A stretch of 64,000 nucleotides of DNA from Arthrobacter citreus (GCA_013200995.1 CP053688.1:1612001-1676000); one strand, 5' to 3'. Counted from the first letter of the stretch, positions 37,227 through 47,440 are shown. Translations and numbers: made by a program. The notes: generated from the sequence alone by a model not told the origin.

Positions 37227-37547
37227 TTATTTATGATAAACGCTTGATTTAGAATATACAAGATCATAGTATTCAGACATTTCTTCTTCTGTTATATTGT
37301 ATTTTCTTTGAATTTCATTGTGTTCTTCTAATAAATTTTTTGACCATTTCATTGATTGTCTATCTGTTATCTTACCACTCTTTAGTAACATTTTATTTTT
37401 TGCAAATTCTGACCTGAATTTCAGTTCGAATTCTGCAATTTCTATGATTTCTTCAGGAGAATGTTTATCTTCTTTTTGGCTAGAACTGCTATTCATTTTA
37501 AGTATTATACCTATAATTACAATTACAATTACAATAAACCATACCAC
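37227..37547 (-). CDS. Membrane-anchored protein with helical domain
   Basis: 106 residues: an N-terminal helix (residues 2-18, mostly Ile/Val) and a charged helical region (EEIIEIAEFELKFRSEFAKN; EEHNEIQRKYNITEEEMSEY). GTG 37547 follows AAAGGTGG; ATG 37571 lacks a site. The region resembles SHOCT-like short C-terminal helices (SGKITDRQSMKWSKNLL) but the assignment is uncertain. It lies among decayed genes. Confidence 0.55.
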   Translation of the reverse strand: MVWFIVIVIVIIGIILKMNSSSSQKEDKHSPEEIIEIAEFELKFRSEFAKNKMLLKSGKITDRQSMKWSKNLLEEHNEIQRKYNITEEEMSEYYDLVYSKSSVYHK

Positions 37548-37662
37548 AATATCACCACCTTTCATTTTCATAATATCATGTATAAATAACTAATAGTTAA
37601 ACTATTCCAGAATTTATACCCTTAAATTTTTGTATTTTCCACAATCTGTTTTTCCGTGAACA

Positions 37663-38163
37663 TCATATGGATTTAATCCTCAATTTTTCCGCATAATTAA
37701 GTGCAATATTAATATCTTTAATAACACTTTCTGGAATTCGCTCACCAATTGCAAAGGCATCGTACAAATTAATTCCTGCTAATTTTTTTAATACTAGATA
37801 TTATTCATCATATAGTATCAATTTTGAATCAGCTGGATGCTCTCCTAGTTGTTTATAGATTTGAACCTCTTTTTCTACACCTTCTCAATCAGCCTATTTA
37901 AAAAATTATCAATTCGTTAAACCCATTAAAACCACTTCAAACTTAGGGGGAATTTTTATAATTTGGTCATCATCCCAAGACGTAGGTACTTATGTAGGAA
38001 ATGAATCAAAATTAATGTCTCCCCCGTTTTATTGTTAGAGAATTTCTATGTATTTTTTTTGCAGCTTAATTTTAAGCTTTTTTTCTGCCTTTATGATCAT
38101 CTCGTCCGTTAATGGTTTAAGTTTATAAAAGGCGAACTCATCTAGCCTAATGTTACTTTTCAA
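37663..38163 (-). pseudogene. SMI1/KNR4 (SUKH) gene broken by nonsense codons
   Basis: From TTG 38163 (AAAGGTG upstream) the sequence encodes a recognisable SUKH protein: FYKLKPLTDEMIIKAEKKLK, then NGGDINFDSFPT and VPTSWDDDQIIKIP in one frame but interrupted by three TAA codons. After a frame break come EKEVQIYKQLGEHPADSKLI, another TAA, and LVLKKLAGINLYDAFAIGER to the stop at 37663. All pieces are in SUKH order, so this is one decayed immunity-type gene of about 165 codons. Confidence 0.8.
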
Positions 38164-38222
38164 AATAAACACCTTTAAAATTTATAGATATCATTATATT
38201 ACTCTATCATACTAATAAAGCA

Positions 38223-38696
38223 TTATTTTATAAAAAGCTGATTAACCTTGTCTTTATCTTTTAAATTTGTATGGATAAGTTCTTCTAAGTCATTTTCATT
38301 CGTATAAGAACGCACATCTTTTCCATACCATTCATTAAGTTGCTGTCTTGTTAGAGTATATTTTTTGTCGGAAAATTCAAAATTGATCCATTCTACATTT
38401 TTGATTAGAGCAAATAAGAATGTTGCATTATTTATTACTATGTTTTTAGGGTTAACATTTATCTTCTCATATATAATAGTCATTCCATAAGGCTTCTTTT
38501 TTGTTTGAAGTGTCATTTTTTTAAACTCTTTATTGTTAGGTAATTGTTTAATGATATTTCCTACAGCACTGTTATTACCGATATAAGAATTTTTATATTT
38601 AAAAATATCTTTATTTGGGCTCTTACTTAATGTACAACTAGTTAAAACCAGCATTATAAATAGTAATGGAATGAAATTTTTAAAAATTTTACTCAT
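38223..38696 (-). CDS. Lipoprotein, DUF4825-like
   Basis: 157 residues with lipobox LTSC (Cys21). The mature part begins with KYKNSYIGNNSAVGNIIKQL, a pattern I associate with DUF4825, followed by a small alpha/beta domain (RQQLNEWYGKDVRSYTNEND). Function unknown; relatives occur beside regulators of peptidase or stress systems. TAGGGGGAAAAT precedes the ATG. Confidence 0.7.
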   Translation of the reverse strand: MSKIFKNFIPLLFIMLVLTSCTLSKSPNKDIFKYKNSYIGNNSAVGNIIKQLPNNKEFKKMTLQTKKKPYGMTIIYEKINVNPKNIVINNATFLFALIKNVEWINFEFSDKKYTLTRQQLNEWYGKDVRSYTNENDLEELIHTNLKDKDKVNQLFIK

Positions 38697-38721
38697 ATTT
38701 TCCCCCTATTTGCCAATTGTG

Positions 38722-38755
38722 AAAATAGGAGCTGATTGCTCAGCTCCTATTTTAA
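38722..38755 (-). terminator. Terminator of the MFS gene
   Basis: AAAATAGGAGCTGA with its exact complement around a 4-base loop; T run on the minus strand. Confidence 0.9.
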
Positions 38756-38774
38756 TTCAATTATAAAATCATTT

Positions 38775-40070
38775 TTACATTTGTAGTCCTTGCTCATGCT
38801 CTTTTTTGCTTTTGCGTGACCAAATTACGACTGGTATAAGGACTAAGGACAGTATTCCACCTGCCAATGATAATGTTGCATAACTCGAATTTGCGACGAC
38901 CATTCCAGATAGCGCTCCACCTGATGCCCCTGATAAGGCGATCAATACATCTACAGTACCTTGAGTTTTCGCGCGTGTAGAAGAGTCTGTTGAATCAACT
39001 ATTTGAGCAGTACCACTAATCAGCCCAAAGTTCCAACCTAACCCTAATAATGAAAGTGCAACAACTAGTAGAATCATAGAATCACTCGGTGCCGATGCAG
39101 CTAATACTCCTGCAAGTAATAAAGTAGCACCTGATGCAATCGACATCGCAGTTCGACCTATTTTATCAACAAGAATTCCTGTAATCAGGGATGGTAGATA
39201 CATTGAGCCGATATGAAACGCAATAACTATACCAACCTCATTAAGCCCATGACCATGGTGTTCCATATGCACCGGTGTCATAGTCATAATTGCAACCATG
39301 ACTATTTGTGTAAGCACCATTGTCGTTGCCCCTACAGCAATTCCTCTATTGTTTTTCATACTTTCAACTGGTGAAGTCTGTTTGACATCTACTTGTTTTG
39401 CTTTATTTGACTCAATCATTTTAGCCACTAATAAAGGGTCTGGGTTAAGCATAACGAAAAGAAAAATTCCAGCTAAAATAAAAGCCGTTGCGGATAAGAT
39501 AAACGGACCTGCTAGTGATGGTACACCAATAGAAACAGCAAATTTTCCCATTGGTCCTACTAAATTAGGACCCGCAACTGCACCAAAAGTTGTAGAAACC
39601 ATGGCAATACTAATTGCTTTTGCACGTTGCTTACTATTTGCTAAATCTGTTCCAGCGTATCTTGCTTGTAAATTAGTTGCTGTTCCTGCTCCATAAATCA
39701 GTAGTGAAGCAAATAAAAGAATTAGATTGTTTGTCATTGCTGCAATTACTACACCGATTGCACCAAGTCCACCTGTAAAAAATCCTGACGCAAGCCCGAT
39801 TCGTCGACCGAATCTTTGAGAAAGCCTACCAACAATTAATGCCGCTCCTGCCGAACCTAATGTAAAAAGCGATGCAGGGAGACCTGAAAAAGCATCTGTA
39901 CCAAGCATTTGCTGGGCAAGTAATGCTCCTACTGTAACCCCTGCAGCTAAGCCTGCCCCACCAAAAATTTGAGAAATGCTAACAATTAACAGTGTTCGCT
40001 TGTATAGCATTTTTTGCTTTTCATTTGAATTTACAAAATCCATTTCTAAACTATGCGCTCTATTTTTCAT
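38775..40070 (-). CDS. MFS transporter
   Basis: 431 residues, about 12 membrane helices. The motif-A loop between helices 2 and 3 reads GRLSQRFGRRIG, and a second copy VDKIGRTAM lies between helices 8 and 9. A His-rich loop (HMEHHGHG) near the middle could bind metal or just be an outer loop. GAAGGTG precedes the ATG. Drug or metabolite efflux is the likely role; substrate not visible. Confidence 0.9.
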   Translation of the reverse strand: MKNRAHSLEMDFVNSNEKQKMLYKRTLLIVSISQIFGGAGLAAGVTVGALLAQQMLGTDAFSGLPASLFTLGSAGAALIVGRLSQRFGRRIGLASGFFTGGLGAIGVVIAAMTNNLILLFASLLIYGAGTATNLQARYAGTDLANSKQRAKAISIAMVSTTFGAVAGPNLVGPMGKFAVSIGVPSLAGPFILSATAFILAGIFLFVMLNPDPLLVAKMIESNKAKQVDVKQTSPVESMKNNRGIAVGATTMVLTQIVMVAIMTMTPVHMEHHGHGLNEVGIVIAFHIGSMYLPSLITGILVDKIGRTAMSIASGATLLLAGVLAASAPSDSMILLVVALSLLGLGWNFGLISGTAQIVDSTDSSTRAKTQGTVDVLIALSGASGGALSGMVVANSSYATLSLAGGILSLVLIPVVIWSRKSKKEHEQGLQM

Positions 40071-40290
40071 TTATACACCTTCTTTTATTTCGTGAAATTT
40101 TAATCAATTACATTCTGATTAAACCTCTTTTATTTTAACAAATATCTATTTATATCAAACTATTTTTTTAAAATTAATACAATTTCTACTTTAAATTTGT
40201 GTTTAGATTCTACTATTCTTTCATTTCATTTGCTTCTTTTTTGCAAAAAACCATTATTTGGTGCATACGGTTATACTAGGAGGGGAAGTC

Positions 40291-40758
40291 ATGAACAAAC
40301 AACAAAAAGTATTTATTCTAACCTATTTATGTGTGCTCTTTTTCGGTAGCTTTCTTTTGGCTGGAATAACTTGGTACAATTACGGAGAAATATATTCTGA
40401 GCGTATTCACGGTCTCAATTATTTTCTTTATTATTTCTTTGCTGGGGCAATTGGCGGTTCATTATATCATTTGTATCATTTTTGTACTCGATTTATGGCA
40501 AATAAACTGACAGATCCTAGGGAGTGGATCATGTATGTTTTTTACCCGATATTTGCAACCGGTACAGCAGTGATGACAATCACTTTAATCAATAGTGGGT
40601 TGCTGGCTATTGATTTTACAAAAAACCCAAATTCAGTCTATGCACAAATTAGCATTTCTTTTATAGTAGGTTTCGGTTTTAAAAAATTCATAAAAAAGCT
40701 GGATTCGATTGTGAAACAAAGGTTCAGTTCAAACAATACCCCTTCGTCGACTGATTAA
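40291..40758 (+). CDS. Four-helix membrane protein, unknown
   Basis: 155 residues with helices near 8-28, 45-65, 85-108 and 118-135 and a polar C-terminal tail. Motifs FAGAIGGSLYHLYHF and DPREWIMYVFYPIFATG are distinctive but unrecognised. AGGAGGGGAAGTC precedes ATG 40291; the longer frame lacks a site. Confidence 0.65.
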   Translation: MNKQQKVFILTYLCVLFFGSFLLAGITWYNYGEIYSERIHGLNYFLYYFFAGAIGGSLYHLYHFCTRFMANKLTDPREWIMYVFYPIFATGTAVMTITLINSGLLAIDFTKNPNSVYAQISISFIVGFGFKKFIKKLDSIVKQRFSSNNTPSSTD

Positions 40759-40791
40759 CCTTAATCTTACTATTGGAAATGAAAATTAAAA

Positions 40792-40825
40792 AAATAAGAG
40801 AAGGTTTCCTCCTTCTCTTGTTTTA
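40792..40825 (+). terminator. Terminator between convergent genes
   Basis: AAGAGAAGG/CCTTCTCTT stem, T-rich tail. Confidence 0.8.
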
Positions 40826-40849
40826 ATTTATACTTAGTTAATTTCAAAT

Positions 40850-41188
40850 CTAGACTTTTTTAACAAACTCTGACTTCAATTTCATCGCACCAAAGCCTTC
40901 AATTTTGCAATCTATATCATGATCGCCCTCTACTAATCGTATACTTTTCACTTTTGTTCCAATTTTAACGACAAGTGATGTACCTTTTACTTTTAAATCT
41001 TTTATGACTGTAACCGAATCTCCATCGTTTAAAACATTTCCGTTGGCATCCTTTACTACTTTTGTTTCTTCATTTGAATTTTCTGTTTCTAGAGTCCATT
41101 CGAAGCCGCATTCCGGACAGATTAAAAGATTTCCATCTTCGTATGTATATGCTGAATTACATTTAGGACAATTAGGTAGATTTTCCAT
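40850..41188 (-). CDS. yjdM: YjdM/PhnA-family zinc-ribbon protein
   Basis: 112 residues: an N-terminal zinc ribbon with Cys7, Cys10, Cys24 and Cys27 (CPKC and CPEC) and a C-terminal SH3-like domain ([40 protein letters not shown]). This is the YjdM family, once called PhnA after its place in the E. coli phn region; it is not phosphonoacetate hydrolase. GGAGGCTATATA precedes the ATG. Function unknown. Confidence 0.92.
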   Translation of the reverse strand: MENLPNCPKCNSAYTYEDGNLLICPECGFEWTLETENSNEETKVVKDANGNVLNDGDSVTVIKDLKVKGTSLVVKIGTKVKSIRLVEGDHDIDCKIEGFGAMKLKSEFVKKV

Positions 41189-41391
41189 TATATAGCCTCC
41201 GTAAATTGCTCATTTTTAATAATTTCGTAACCTCTATATACTGGCACACCCATTTTATTAACGCAAGATTAAATAAATATTATGTAATTTTAACGTTAGT
41301 GTTAAGGTTAATTTAAGAATTAAGATGTAATATAGATATATAGAAAGAACCTTCATCATTATGAAAGTAAGTCCCCAATTATTTTCATAAA

Positions 41392-41431
41392 TAAAATAGC
41401 TCATGACGAACATGTCATGAGCTATTTTGTT
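41392..41431 (-). terminator. Terminator of the hflX-ynbB operon
   Basis: AAAATAGCTCATGAC pairs with GTCATGAGCTATTTT, directly at the ynbB stop. Confidence 0.9.
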
Positions 41432-42703
41432 TTAAATTTCTAATAGTTTTTTTTCGATTAATGAGTTGACCGCCGAACAAATTGCAATTTTCACATGAGC
41501 ATACGTTAAACCACCTTGTATATATGCAACATATGGCGCTCTGATTGGACCGTCTGCAGTTAATTCAATACTTGCACCTTGAATGAAAGTCCCTGCAGCC
41601 ATAATGACATCATCAACGTATCCTGGCATATAGTTTGCCGTTGGCGTGAAATGAGCATTGATTGGTGAAGCAGCTTGAATTGCCTGACAAAATGCAATCA
41701 TTTTCTCTTTATCGTCAAATTGTACAGATTGAATTAAATCTGTTCTAACTGCGTCCCATGAAGGGTTTGTGTTCATTCCTAGCTTTTCTAAAAATGCAGC
41801 AGTAAATAATGCTCCCTTTAATGCTTGACCAGTAATATGCGGAGCCATGAAAAATCCTTGATACATATCTTGTAAAGCATACAAAGAAGCACCCGCTTCT
41901 CTTCCGATTCCAGGAGATGTTAAACGATATCCACATTTCTCAACTAGATCTTTTCGTCCTACGATATAACCACCTGTTTTCGCAAGTCCACCACCTGGGT
42001 TCTTAATTAATGAACCAGCCATTAAATCAGCACCTACATGGCAAGGCTCTTGTTTTTCAACAAATTCTCCGTAGCAGTTATCTACAAAAACTATTACATT
42101 CGGATCAATTTCTTTTACAAAATCAATCATTTCTTTAATTTGTTCAATTGTAAACGAAGGTCTTGTCCCGTATCCTTTTGATCGTTGAATACCGATCACT
42201 TTTGTATTGCTTGTCATTCGATTTGCAACTTTTTCATAATTAATACGTTCATCGTTTACTAATTCAATTGATTCATAACCTATTCCAAAGTCTTTTAATG
42301 AGCCATTACCACTTTCACCGCGAATGCCTACTATTTCTTCTAATGTATCGTATGGCTTTCCAGTAATGTATAAAAGCTCATCACCTGGTCGTAAAACCCC
42401 AAATAATGCTGTCGAGATTGCATGAGTACCTGAAATGATTTGTGGTCGAACTAATCCAGCCTCTCCACCTAATACATCGGCAAAAATTTCTTCTAACGTA
42501 TCTCTTCCTATATCGTCATAACCATAACCAGTAGAAGGAATAAAATGACTATCGCTCACTTTATGTTTTCGAAAACTTTGTAAAACTTTAAATTGATTGT
42601 ATTCAATTACTTCGTCTATTTCTTTATGTGCCTCGGATATTAATTCTTCTACCGTAGCAACTAATGGTGCAATTTTTTCCCCGTTTGATAATAATTCTAG
42701 CAT
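41432..42703 (-). CDS. ynbB: YnbB-like PLP enzyme (methionine gamma-lyase/aluminium-resistance family)
   Basis: A 423-residue fold-type I PLP enzyme. Lys234 in SLIKNPGGGLAKTGG is the PLP lysine; VFVDNCYGEF carries the Asp that contacts the cofactor nitrogen. The family is described as a cystathionine beta-lyase-like protein linked to aluminium resistance, though the real reaction is poorly known. Its ATG lies 3 bases after the hflX stop, the same order as ynbA-ynbB in B. subtilis. Confidence 0.9.
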   Translation of the reverse strand: MLELLSNGEKIAPLVATVEELISEAHKEIDEVIEYNQFKVLQSFRKHKVSDSHFIPSTGYGYDDIGRDTLEEIFADVLGGEAGLVRPQIISGTHAISTALFGVLRPGDELLYITGKPYDTLEEIVGIRGESGNGSLKDFGIGYESIELVNDERINYEKVANRMTSNTKVIGIQRSKGYGTRPSFTIEQIKEMIDFVKEIDPNVIVFVDNCYGEFVEKQEPCHVGADLMAGSLIKNPGGGLAKTGGYIVGRKDLVEKCGYRLTSPGIGREAGASLYALQDMYQGFFMAPHITGQALKGALFTAAFLEKLGMNTNPSWDAVRTDLIQSVQFDDKEKMIAFCQAIQAASPINAHFTPTANYMPGYVDDVIMAAGTFIQGASIELTADGPIRAPYVAYIQGGLTYAHVKIAICSAVNSLIEKKLLEI

Positions 42704-42706
42704 TGA

Positions 42707-43975
42707 TTATTGCTCCTTATACATTCTATATCTTTTTACAGTATCATAAATTGAATGTTCTTTAAAAACATATCCAGTTATTTGATAGATTTCAGTTTCT
42801 TCATTAAATGTAATTGATTCAATCATCGTTAGTTTTTTGATTTCATGTATCAATTTTCCTTCATATGCCGGTACGAACGCTTCAAAATATTCCATATACT
42901 GTTTACATTCGAATTCAATTCTTTGACGCAATTTTCCTAAATCATCTTCATTTAAAGCACTCATTTCAATAAAACCTTCAGATGGTGATGGCACAAAATC
43001 CTCATGAACTTGATCTATTTTATTATAGACTGTTAACATTGGAATATTTTCAACATCTAAATCATTCAGTAATTTAGAAACTGTTACTTCATGACTTTTA
43101 TAATTTTCATGAGAAGCATCGACTACATGAAGTATAAAGTCAGCTTCTGTTGCCTCTTCAAGAGTCGAACGAAAAGCCGCAATAAGTGAAGTTGGTAAAT
43201 CTTGAATAAACCCTACTGTATCAGTTAGTAACGTTGTCATTCCATTTGATAAAACAAATTTTCTAGTAGTAGGATCTAATGTCGCAAACAGTAAATCTTG
43301 TTCATACACATCCGATTTAGTTAATCGGTTAAATAATGTTGATTTTCCTGCGTTTGTATAACCTACTAACGAAATATGGAACATTTCATTTTTCTTACGT
43401 CTCTCACGATAACGCTTACGATGTTCAACGATTATGTTTAATTGCTGTTTAATATCATCAATTCGTTTGCGAATATGTCGACGATCAGATTCTAGCTTTG
43501 TTTCACCAGGTCCTCTTGTCCCAATACCTCCACCTAGTCTAGATAGTTCAGTTCCTTGACCTACTAATCTCGGCATTAAATATTGTAACTGCGCTAATTC
43601 AACCTGTAATTTACCTTCTTTTGTTTTTGCGCGCTGTGCGAATATGTCTAAAATTAATTGCGTGCGGTCAATTACCCTTTTTTCTAATCTTGCAGATAAA
43701 TTACGAATTTGAGAAGGCGTTAATTCATTGTTAAAAATAACAACATCCGGTTCTAGCTCTGCAATAGCCGCTTCTAATTCTTCTACTTTACCTGTTCCTA
43801 TGTATAATGCTGGATGATATTTCGTTCTTTTTTGTGAGGTAATTAAAACGACCTCTCCATTTGCAGTTTTCGTAAGTGATGCTAACTCGTCCAACGAATA
43901 ATTAAAACGATCATCATCAACATTTTGAAGCTGACATCCAACTAAAATGGCTTTTTCTCTTAATTCATTCGACAC
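42707..43975 (-). CDS. hflX: GTPase HflX
   Basis: A 422-residue ribosome-associated GTPase that rescues or splits stalled 70S ribosomes. N-terminal HflX domain (to about residue 195) with [20 protein letters not shown] domain with G1 GYTNAGKST (205-213), G3 DTVGF and G4 NKID. GTG 43975 has AAAGGTGG upstream. Operon with ynbB. Confidence 0.95.
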   Translation of the reverse strand: MSNELREKAILVGCQLQNVDDDRFNYSLDELASLTKTANGEVVLITSQKRTKYHPALYIGTGKVEELEAAIAELEPDVVIFNNELTPSQIRNLSARLEKRVIDRTQLILDIFAQRAKTKEGKLQVELAQLQYLMPRLVGQGTELSRLGGGIGTRGPGETKLESDRRHIRKRIDDIKQQLNIIVEHRKRYRERRKKNEMFHISLVGYTNAGKSTLFNRLTKSDVYEQDLLFATLDPTTRKFVLSNGMTTLLTDTVGFIQDLPTSLIAAFRSTLEEATEADFILHVVDASHENYKSHEVTVSKLLNDLDVENIPMLTVYNKIDQVHEDFVPSPSEGFIEMSALNEDDLGKLRQRIEFECKQYMEYFEAFVPAYEGKLIHEIKKLTMIESITFNEETEIYQITGYVFKEHSIYDTVKRYRMYKEQ

Positions 43976-44100
43976 AAAATTCCACCTTTTCTATTAACCA
44001 ATTGTAAGCAATTAAATGTTCTTTACTCTTAACTGTCTCTTTATTATAATGATATCTGGACTATTTTTCATCTTTTTATTCAGGGCGGGGGAATTGCTTT

Positions 44101-44748
44101 TTGGAAACATGGGATTTATTTGGCATTATTGGTACTATTTCCTTTGCATTAAGTGGTGCAGTAGTTGCTATGGAAGAAGACTATGATTTATTTGGCGTCT
44201 ATATTCTAGGTTTTGCTACAGCCTTTGGTGGCGGTGCATTACGTAATTTATTAATAGGTTATCCAATCAACTTTTTATGGAATCAAACAACAAATTTTAC
44301 AATTGCGTTAGTTGCTATGACGATTATCTTTTTCTTTCCGCAATTATCAAATAAACCATTCAAAAAACTTGATATTCTATTCGATTCAATCGGTTTATCC
44401 GCTTTTGCAATTCTTGGTGCAAACTATGCGATCGAATTAAAACTACCTGTTAGTGCTGTAATCGTAGCTGCTGTTTTAACAGGAATCGGTGGCGGAATCG
44501 TGCGAGACTTACTTGCAAAAAGAAAACCAATGGTATTACATTCAGAAGTATATGCTTTTTGGGCAATACTTGTAGGTGTATTAATTGGAAATAAATTTGT
44601 TGATACTAATTTTGAAACTTTAATTTTATTCATTACTATTGTTATTCTTAGACTATTGTCTGTACATTATAAATGGAGCTTACCAAAAAGATCATTTACA
44701 GGCTCTACAGTAAATATTGAAGAATCGAACACTCAAAAATTAAATTAA
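44101..44748 (+). CDS. TRIC/UPF0126-family membrane channel
   Basis: 215 residues with seven helices in two repeats of three plus one. The two hallmark glycine triplets are FGGGALRN and GIGGGIVRD, one per repeat. The family (UPF0126, PF03458) was long annotated as a glycine transporter and is now linked to trimeric intracellular cation channels. TTG 44101 has GGGGGAA upstream. Divergent from hflX. Confidence 0.9.
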   Translation: METWDLFGIIGTISFALSGAVVAMEEDYDLFGVYILGFATAFGGGALRNLLIGYPINFLWNQTTNFTIALVAMTIIFFFPQLSNKPFKKLDILFDSIGLSAFAILGANYAIELKLPVSAVIVAAVLTGIGGGIVRDLLAKRKPMVLHSEVYAFWAILVGVLIGNKFVDTNFETLILFITIVILRLLSVHYKWSLPKRSFTGSTVNIEESNTQKLN

Positions 44749-44765
44749 ATTAAATTAAATAAGTC

Positions 44766-44803
44766 CGTGAAAAACAAACCTTTTAGAATTAGGTTTGTTT
44801 TTT
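44766..44803 (+). terminator. Terminator of the TRIC-like gene
   Basis: AAAAACAAACCT/AGGTTTGTTTTT stem and T run. A short ATTAA tandem (about 44738-44760) precedes it. Confidence 0.85.
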
Positions 44804-44899
44804 TATTTGTAGATAACGTGTAAGATTGTTTTTCGAAAAAATAAAATAACCATCAAATTAGATGGCATATCAATCTTTAAATTAATTTGAGTCGTATTA

Positions 44900-45376
44900 T
44901 TATAATTTACTTCTTACTTCCATTAAAACTTTCCCAAGTAAGTTAAGTCCTTTCCACTTTTTTGGGTCTTCGGCTCGTTTATCGTTTTCTCCTATACCTA
45001 TACCCCAAATCTTGTCAAACGGGCTAGCTTCAACTAATATTTTATCGCCTGTTGCTAGTAGTTGAGATTTTAGTTCGAGGTTAGAAAATTTATCATATAA
45101 CACATCCCCATAAATTATTTCACGATTAGCCATCCAAGTTCTTTCATCGAAAGGGATTACTTTACTTCTCCCTAAACCTTTACATTGTTTAGGTGTCTGA
45201 GCTTTTAATATTTGTTCTGCAATTTTTTTCGCACCAAATAAATTTGCTTTTCGATACATAATTGCTTGCTCTGACCATTTGAATTCTATTCCTTGGTGTT
45301 TGAAAGGGAAAAAATAAAAGTTCGAGTAAATATCATTGTCCCCCCAAAAAAATACAAATTTATTAGTTATCCTCAA
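44900..45376 (-). CDS. NADAR-family protein (YbiA-like)
   Basis: 158 residues of the NADAR fold: FWGDNDIYSNFYFFPFKHQG, then KWSEQAIMYRKANLFGAKKI and the C-terminal IWGIGIGENDKRAEDPKKW. Members are N-glycosidases acting on ADP-ribose-type adducts or on damaged riboflavin intermediates, and some are phage-defence related. TTG 45376 has GAGGATG upstream at about 9 bases. Single gene, housekeeping repair is as likely as defence. Confidence 0.9.
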   Translation of the reverse strand: MRITNKFVFFWGDNDIYSNFYFFPFKHQGIEFKWSEQAIMYRKANLFGAKKIAEQILKAQTPKQCKGLGRSKVIPFDERTWMANREIIYGDVLYDKFSNLELKSQLLATGDKILVEASPFDKIWGIGIGENDKRAEDPKKWKGLNLLGKVLMEVRSKL

Positions 45377-45427
45377 TTCTTAATCATCCTCTCATTAAAT
45401 GATTAACACATTCCCTTTTCAACAACC

Positions 45428-45466
45428 AAAAAAGAACAAACCCTAAATTAAAAGTTTGTTTTTTGC
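45428..45466 (+). terminator. Hairpin AACAAAC/GTTTGTT with T run
   Basis: Lies between the NADAR and corA starts with no obvious plus-strand gene before it. Possibly ends read-through or an unannotated transcript. Confidence 0.4.
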
Positions 45467-45528
45467 ATTACATAATTTACCTATTCTTGCCAACACTATT
45501 TTAGAAATTTATTAAAAGGAGAATTCAT

Positions 45529-46485
45529 TTGGAGAGATACAATATTACAAACCATTCTATCGAAACAATTGACGAATTTTTGCTTCCATCCAACAATGAA
45601 ATTCTTTGGTATCACTTTAATAGCAAAACGATCGATCAACTTACTAAAATAATTGATTCTTTAAAAATTCATCCTTTGGCAAAAAAGAAACTTTTACACA
45701 GTGACCAAAAACCAAGAATAAATATTTTTAAAAACGAAGCAGTTATTTCTTTATATGCCTTAACAAAACTATTTAAACCAGCCAAAATTAATGTTCTTGT
45801 TTGTAAAAATTTAATTATTTCTTATATTGGAGATCATGAAATCGATTTATTCAAATATGTAACCCAGGAATTTAATCAAAATTATATAAAAGTAGATCAT
45901 ACAGGGCATATTTTATATCAAATTTTTCATGAAGTGATTGAGAAGTTTCTAATCTCGATTGATCGTTTTGCAAATGAAATTGAACAAATTGAACGAGACT
46001 TATTTAATGATCCCTTCAGAAAGGACTTAGACAAGAAAATTTTCACATGGAAAGTTCAATTACAGGATTTAAGACAGCTTGTTGAACCTCAAGTAAATGT
46101 TATTAATCAAATAGTAGAAGCAGATTTTCAATTTTTAAGTGAAGATGCTGGATTTTATTTTAGTGAGTTAAAAGAAAATTATGAAAGAATAGTTAGTGCA
46201 CTTGATGACTTTAAAGAAAATATGGCAGGAATCATTGAGCTTCAAATGTCTTTAAAGTCCGACCGGACAAATGATATTATGAAAACTTTAACATTAATAA
46301 GTGCCATCTTCTTACCGATGTCATTTATCGCTGGGTTTTACGGGATGAATTTCATTAATATGCCTGAGTTAAAGTGGAAGTATGGTTATTTGTATTGTAT
46401 CTTCCTAATTATTCTAATTGGCATCCTTATTTCAATTTATTTTCATTTTAAAGGTTGGTGGGGTAAAAGGCGTTTTACTAAATAA
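45529..46485 (+). CDS. CorA-family divalent cation transporter
   Basis: 318 residues. A large cytoplasmic N-terminal domain with long helices (LISIDRFANEIEQIERDLFN) is followed by two C-terminal membrane helices; the signature YGMN at about 271-274 ends the first, and NMPE occupies the selectivity-loop position. Transports Mg2+ or related ions as a pentamer. TTG 45529 has AAAGGAG upstream. Stops 7 bases from the convergent spoVK stop. Confidence 0.92.
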   Translation: MERYNITNHSIETIDEFLLPSNNEILWYHFNSKTIDQLTKIIDSLKIHPLAKKKLLHSDQKPRINIFKNEAVISLYALTKLFKPAKINVLVCKNLIISYIGDHEIDLFKYVTQEFNQNYIKVDHTGHILYQIFHEVIEKFLISIDRFANEIEQIERDLFNDPFRKDLDKKIFTWKVQLQDLRQLVEPQVNVINQIVEADFQFLSEDAGFYFSELKENYERIVSALDDFKENMAGIIELQMSLKSDRTNDIMKTLTLISAIFLPMSFIAGFYGMNFINMPELKWKYGYLYCIFLIILIGILISIYFHFKGWWGKRRFTK

Positions 46486-46492
46486 TCAATCG

Positions 46493-47440
46493 TTAATTAA
46501 TTGAGTCGATTTTGTCTGAAGTAAATAAGTCTTTTTCTTCTATTCTCATTAGAATTTCACGATTAAAATCGTTTTCAAATACTAATCTAGTCGCTTGAGT
46601 TCGAATCGACTTTTCAACAATATTTCGGACAAATCGTCCATTACTAAAATGAGCACGATTTTCAAGTTTAGCTTTCTGTATATAGTCTCTTAGGCGATAT
46701 TCCGCTTCTCGAGAAAGAATATATTCACGGTCTACAAACATTTTTTTCGATATATCTAAAAGCTCTATTACTGAATAATCCTGGAATTCTAATATGAATG
46801 GAAATCTCGATTTCAAACCTGGATTTAAACTTAAGAAATAATCCATTTCGGAAGAATAGCCCGCAAGTATAAGTACAAAATCACCATGCTTATCTTCCAT
46901 ATGTTTAACAAGTGTATCAATAGCTTCTTTTCCGAAATCCTTTTCTCCACCTCGGCCTAGTGAGTATGCTTCATCGATAAAAAGAATGCCTCCATTTGCT
47001 TTTTTTACTAAATCCCTAGTTTTTTGAGCAGTATGACCAATATATTCCCCTACTAAATCCGCTCGTTCAGCTTCAATTAAATGGCCTTTTGAAAGAACAC
47101 CCATTTTTAAAAATAATTGTCCAATAATCCTTGCGACAGTTGTTTTCCCAGTTCCCGGGTTTCCTTTAAACAGCATATGCAATACTTGCTTCTCAGCCTT
47201 TAAACTCAGTTCTTCTCTTTTTTTATTAATAAATATCCAAGCATAAATTTCATGAATCATTTTTTTTATTTCATCCATGCCAATTAAATGTCTTAGTTGA
47301 TCCTCTATTTCAACCAATAACTCATGTTTAGGCTTTTTAACTGTTTCAATACTTGGAGTTGGAGAAACCTCTCCTCTTTTCACCGTATTAAGTACAACAT
47401 TTATTTGACCGTTATCTTTTAACCGAATTGGTTGCTCCAA
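46493..47440 (-). CDS. spoVK: Stage V sporulation protein K (AAA+ ATPase)
   Basis: A 315-residue CbbX/SpoVK-type AAA+ ATPase needed for spore maturation in the mother cell. Walker A GNPGTGKTT at 93-101, Walker B ILFIDEA with Asp156-Glu157, sensor region ILAGYSSEM and C-terminal lid. TTG 47440 (product MEQPIRLKDN) has GAGAGGTG 6 bases upstream and matches the B. subtilis N-terminus better than the GTG at 47449. I found no convincing sigma-E promoter by eye. Confidence 0.95.
   Translation of the reverse strand: MEQPIRLKDNGQINVVLNTVKRGEVSPTPSIETVKKPKHELLVEIEDQLRHLIGMDEIKKMIHEIYAWIFINKKREELSLKAEKQVLHMLFKGNPGTGKTTVARIIGQLFLKMGVLSKGHLIEAERADLVGEYIGHTAQKTRDLVKKANGGILFIDEAYSLGRGGEKDFGKEAIDTLVKHMEDKHGDFVLILAGYSSEMDYFLSLNPGLKSRFPFILEFQDYSVIELLDISKKMFVDREYILSREAEYRLRDYIQKAKLENRAHFSNGRFVRNIVEKSIRTQATRLVFENDFNREILMRIEEKDLFTSDKIDSIN

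Noticed and set aside
44738-44760. ATTAA tandem repeat at the end of the TRIC-like gene
   Set aside because: Short simple-sequence repeat spanning a stop codon in AT-rich DNA; no evidence of function.
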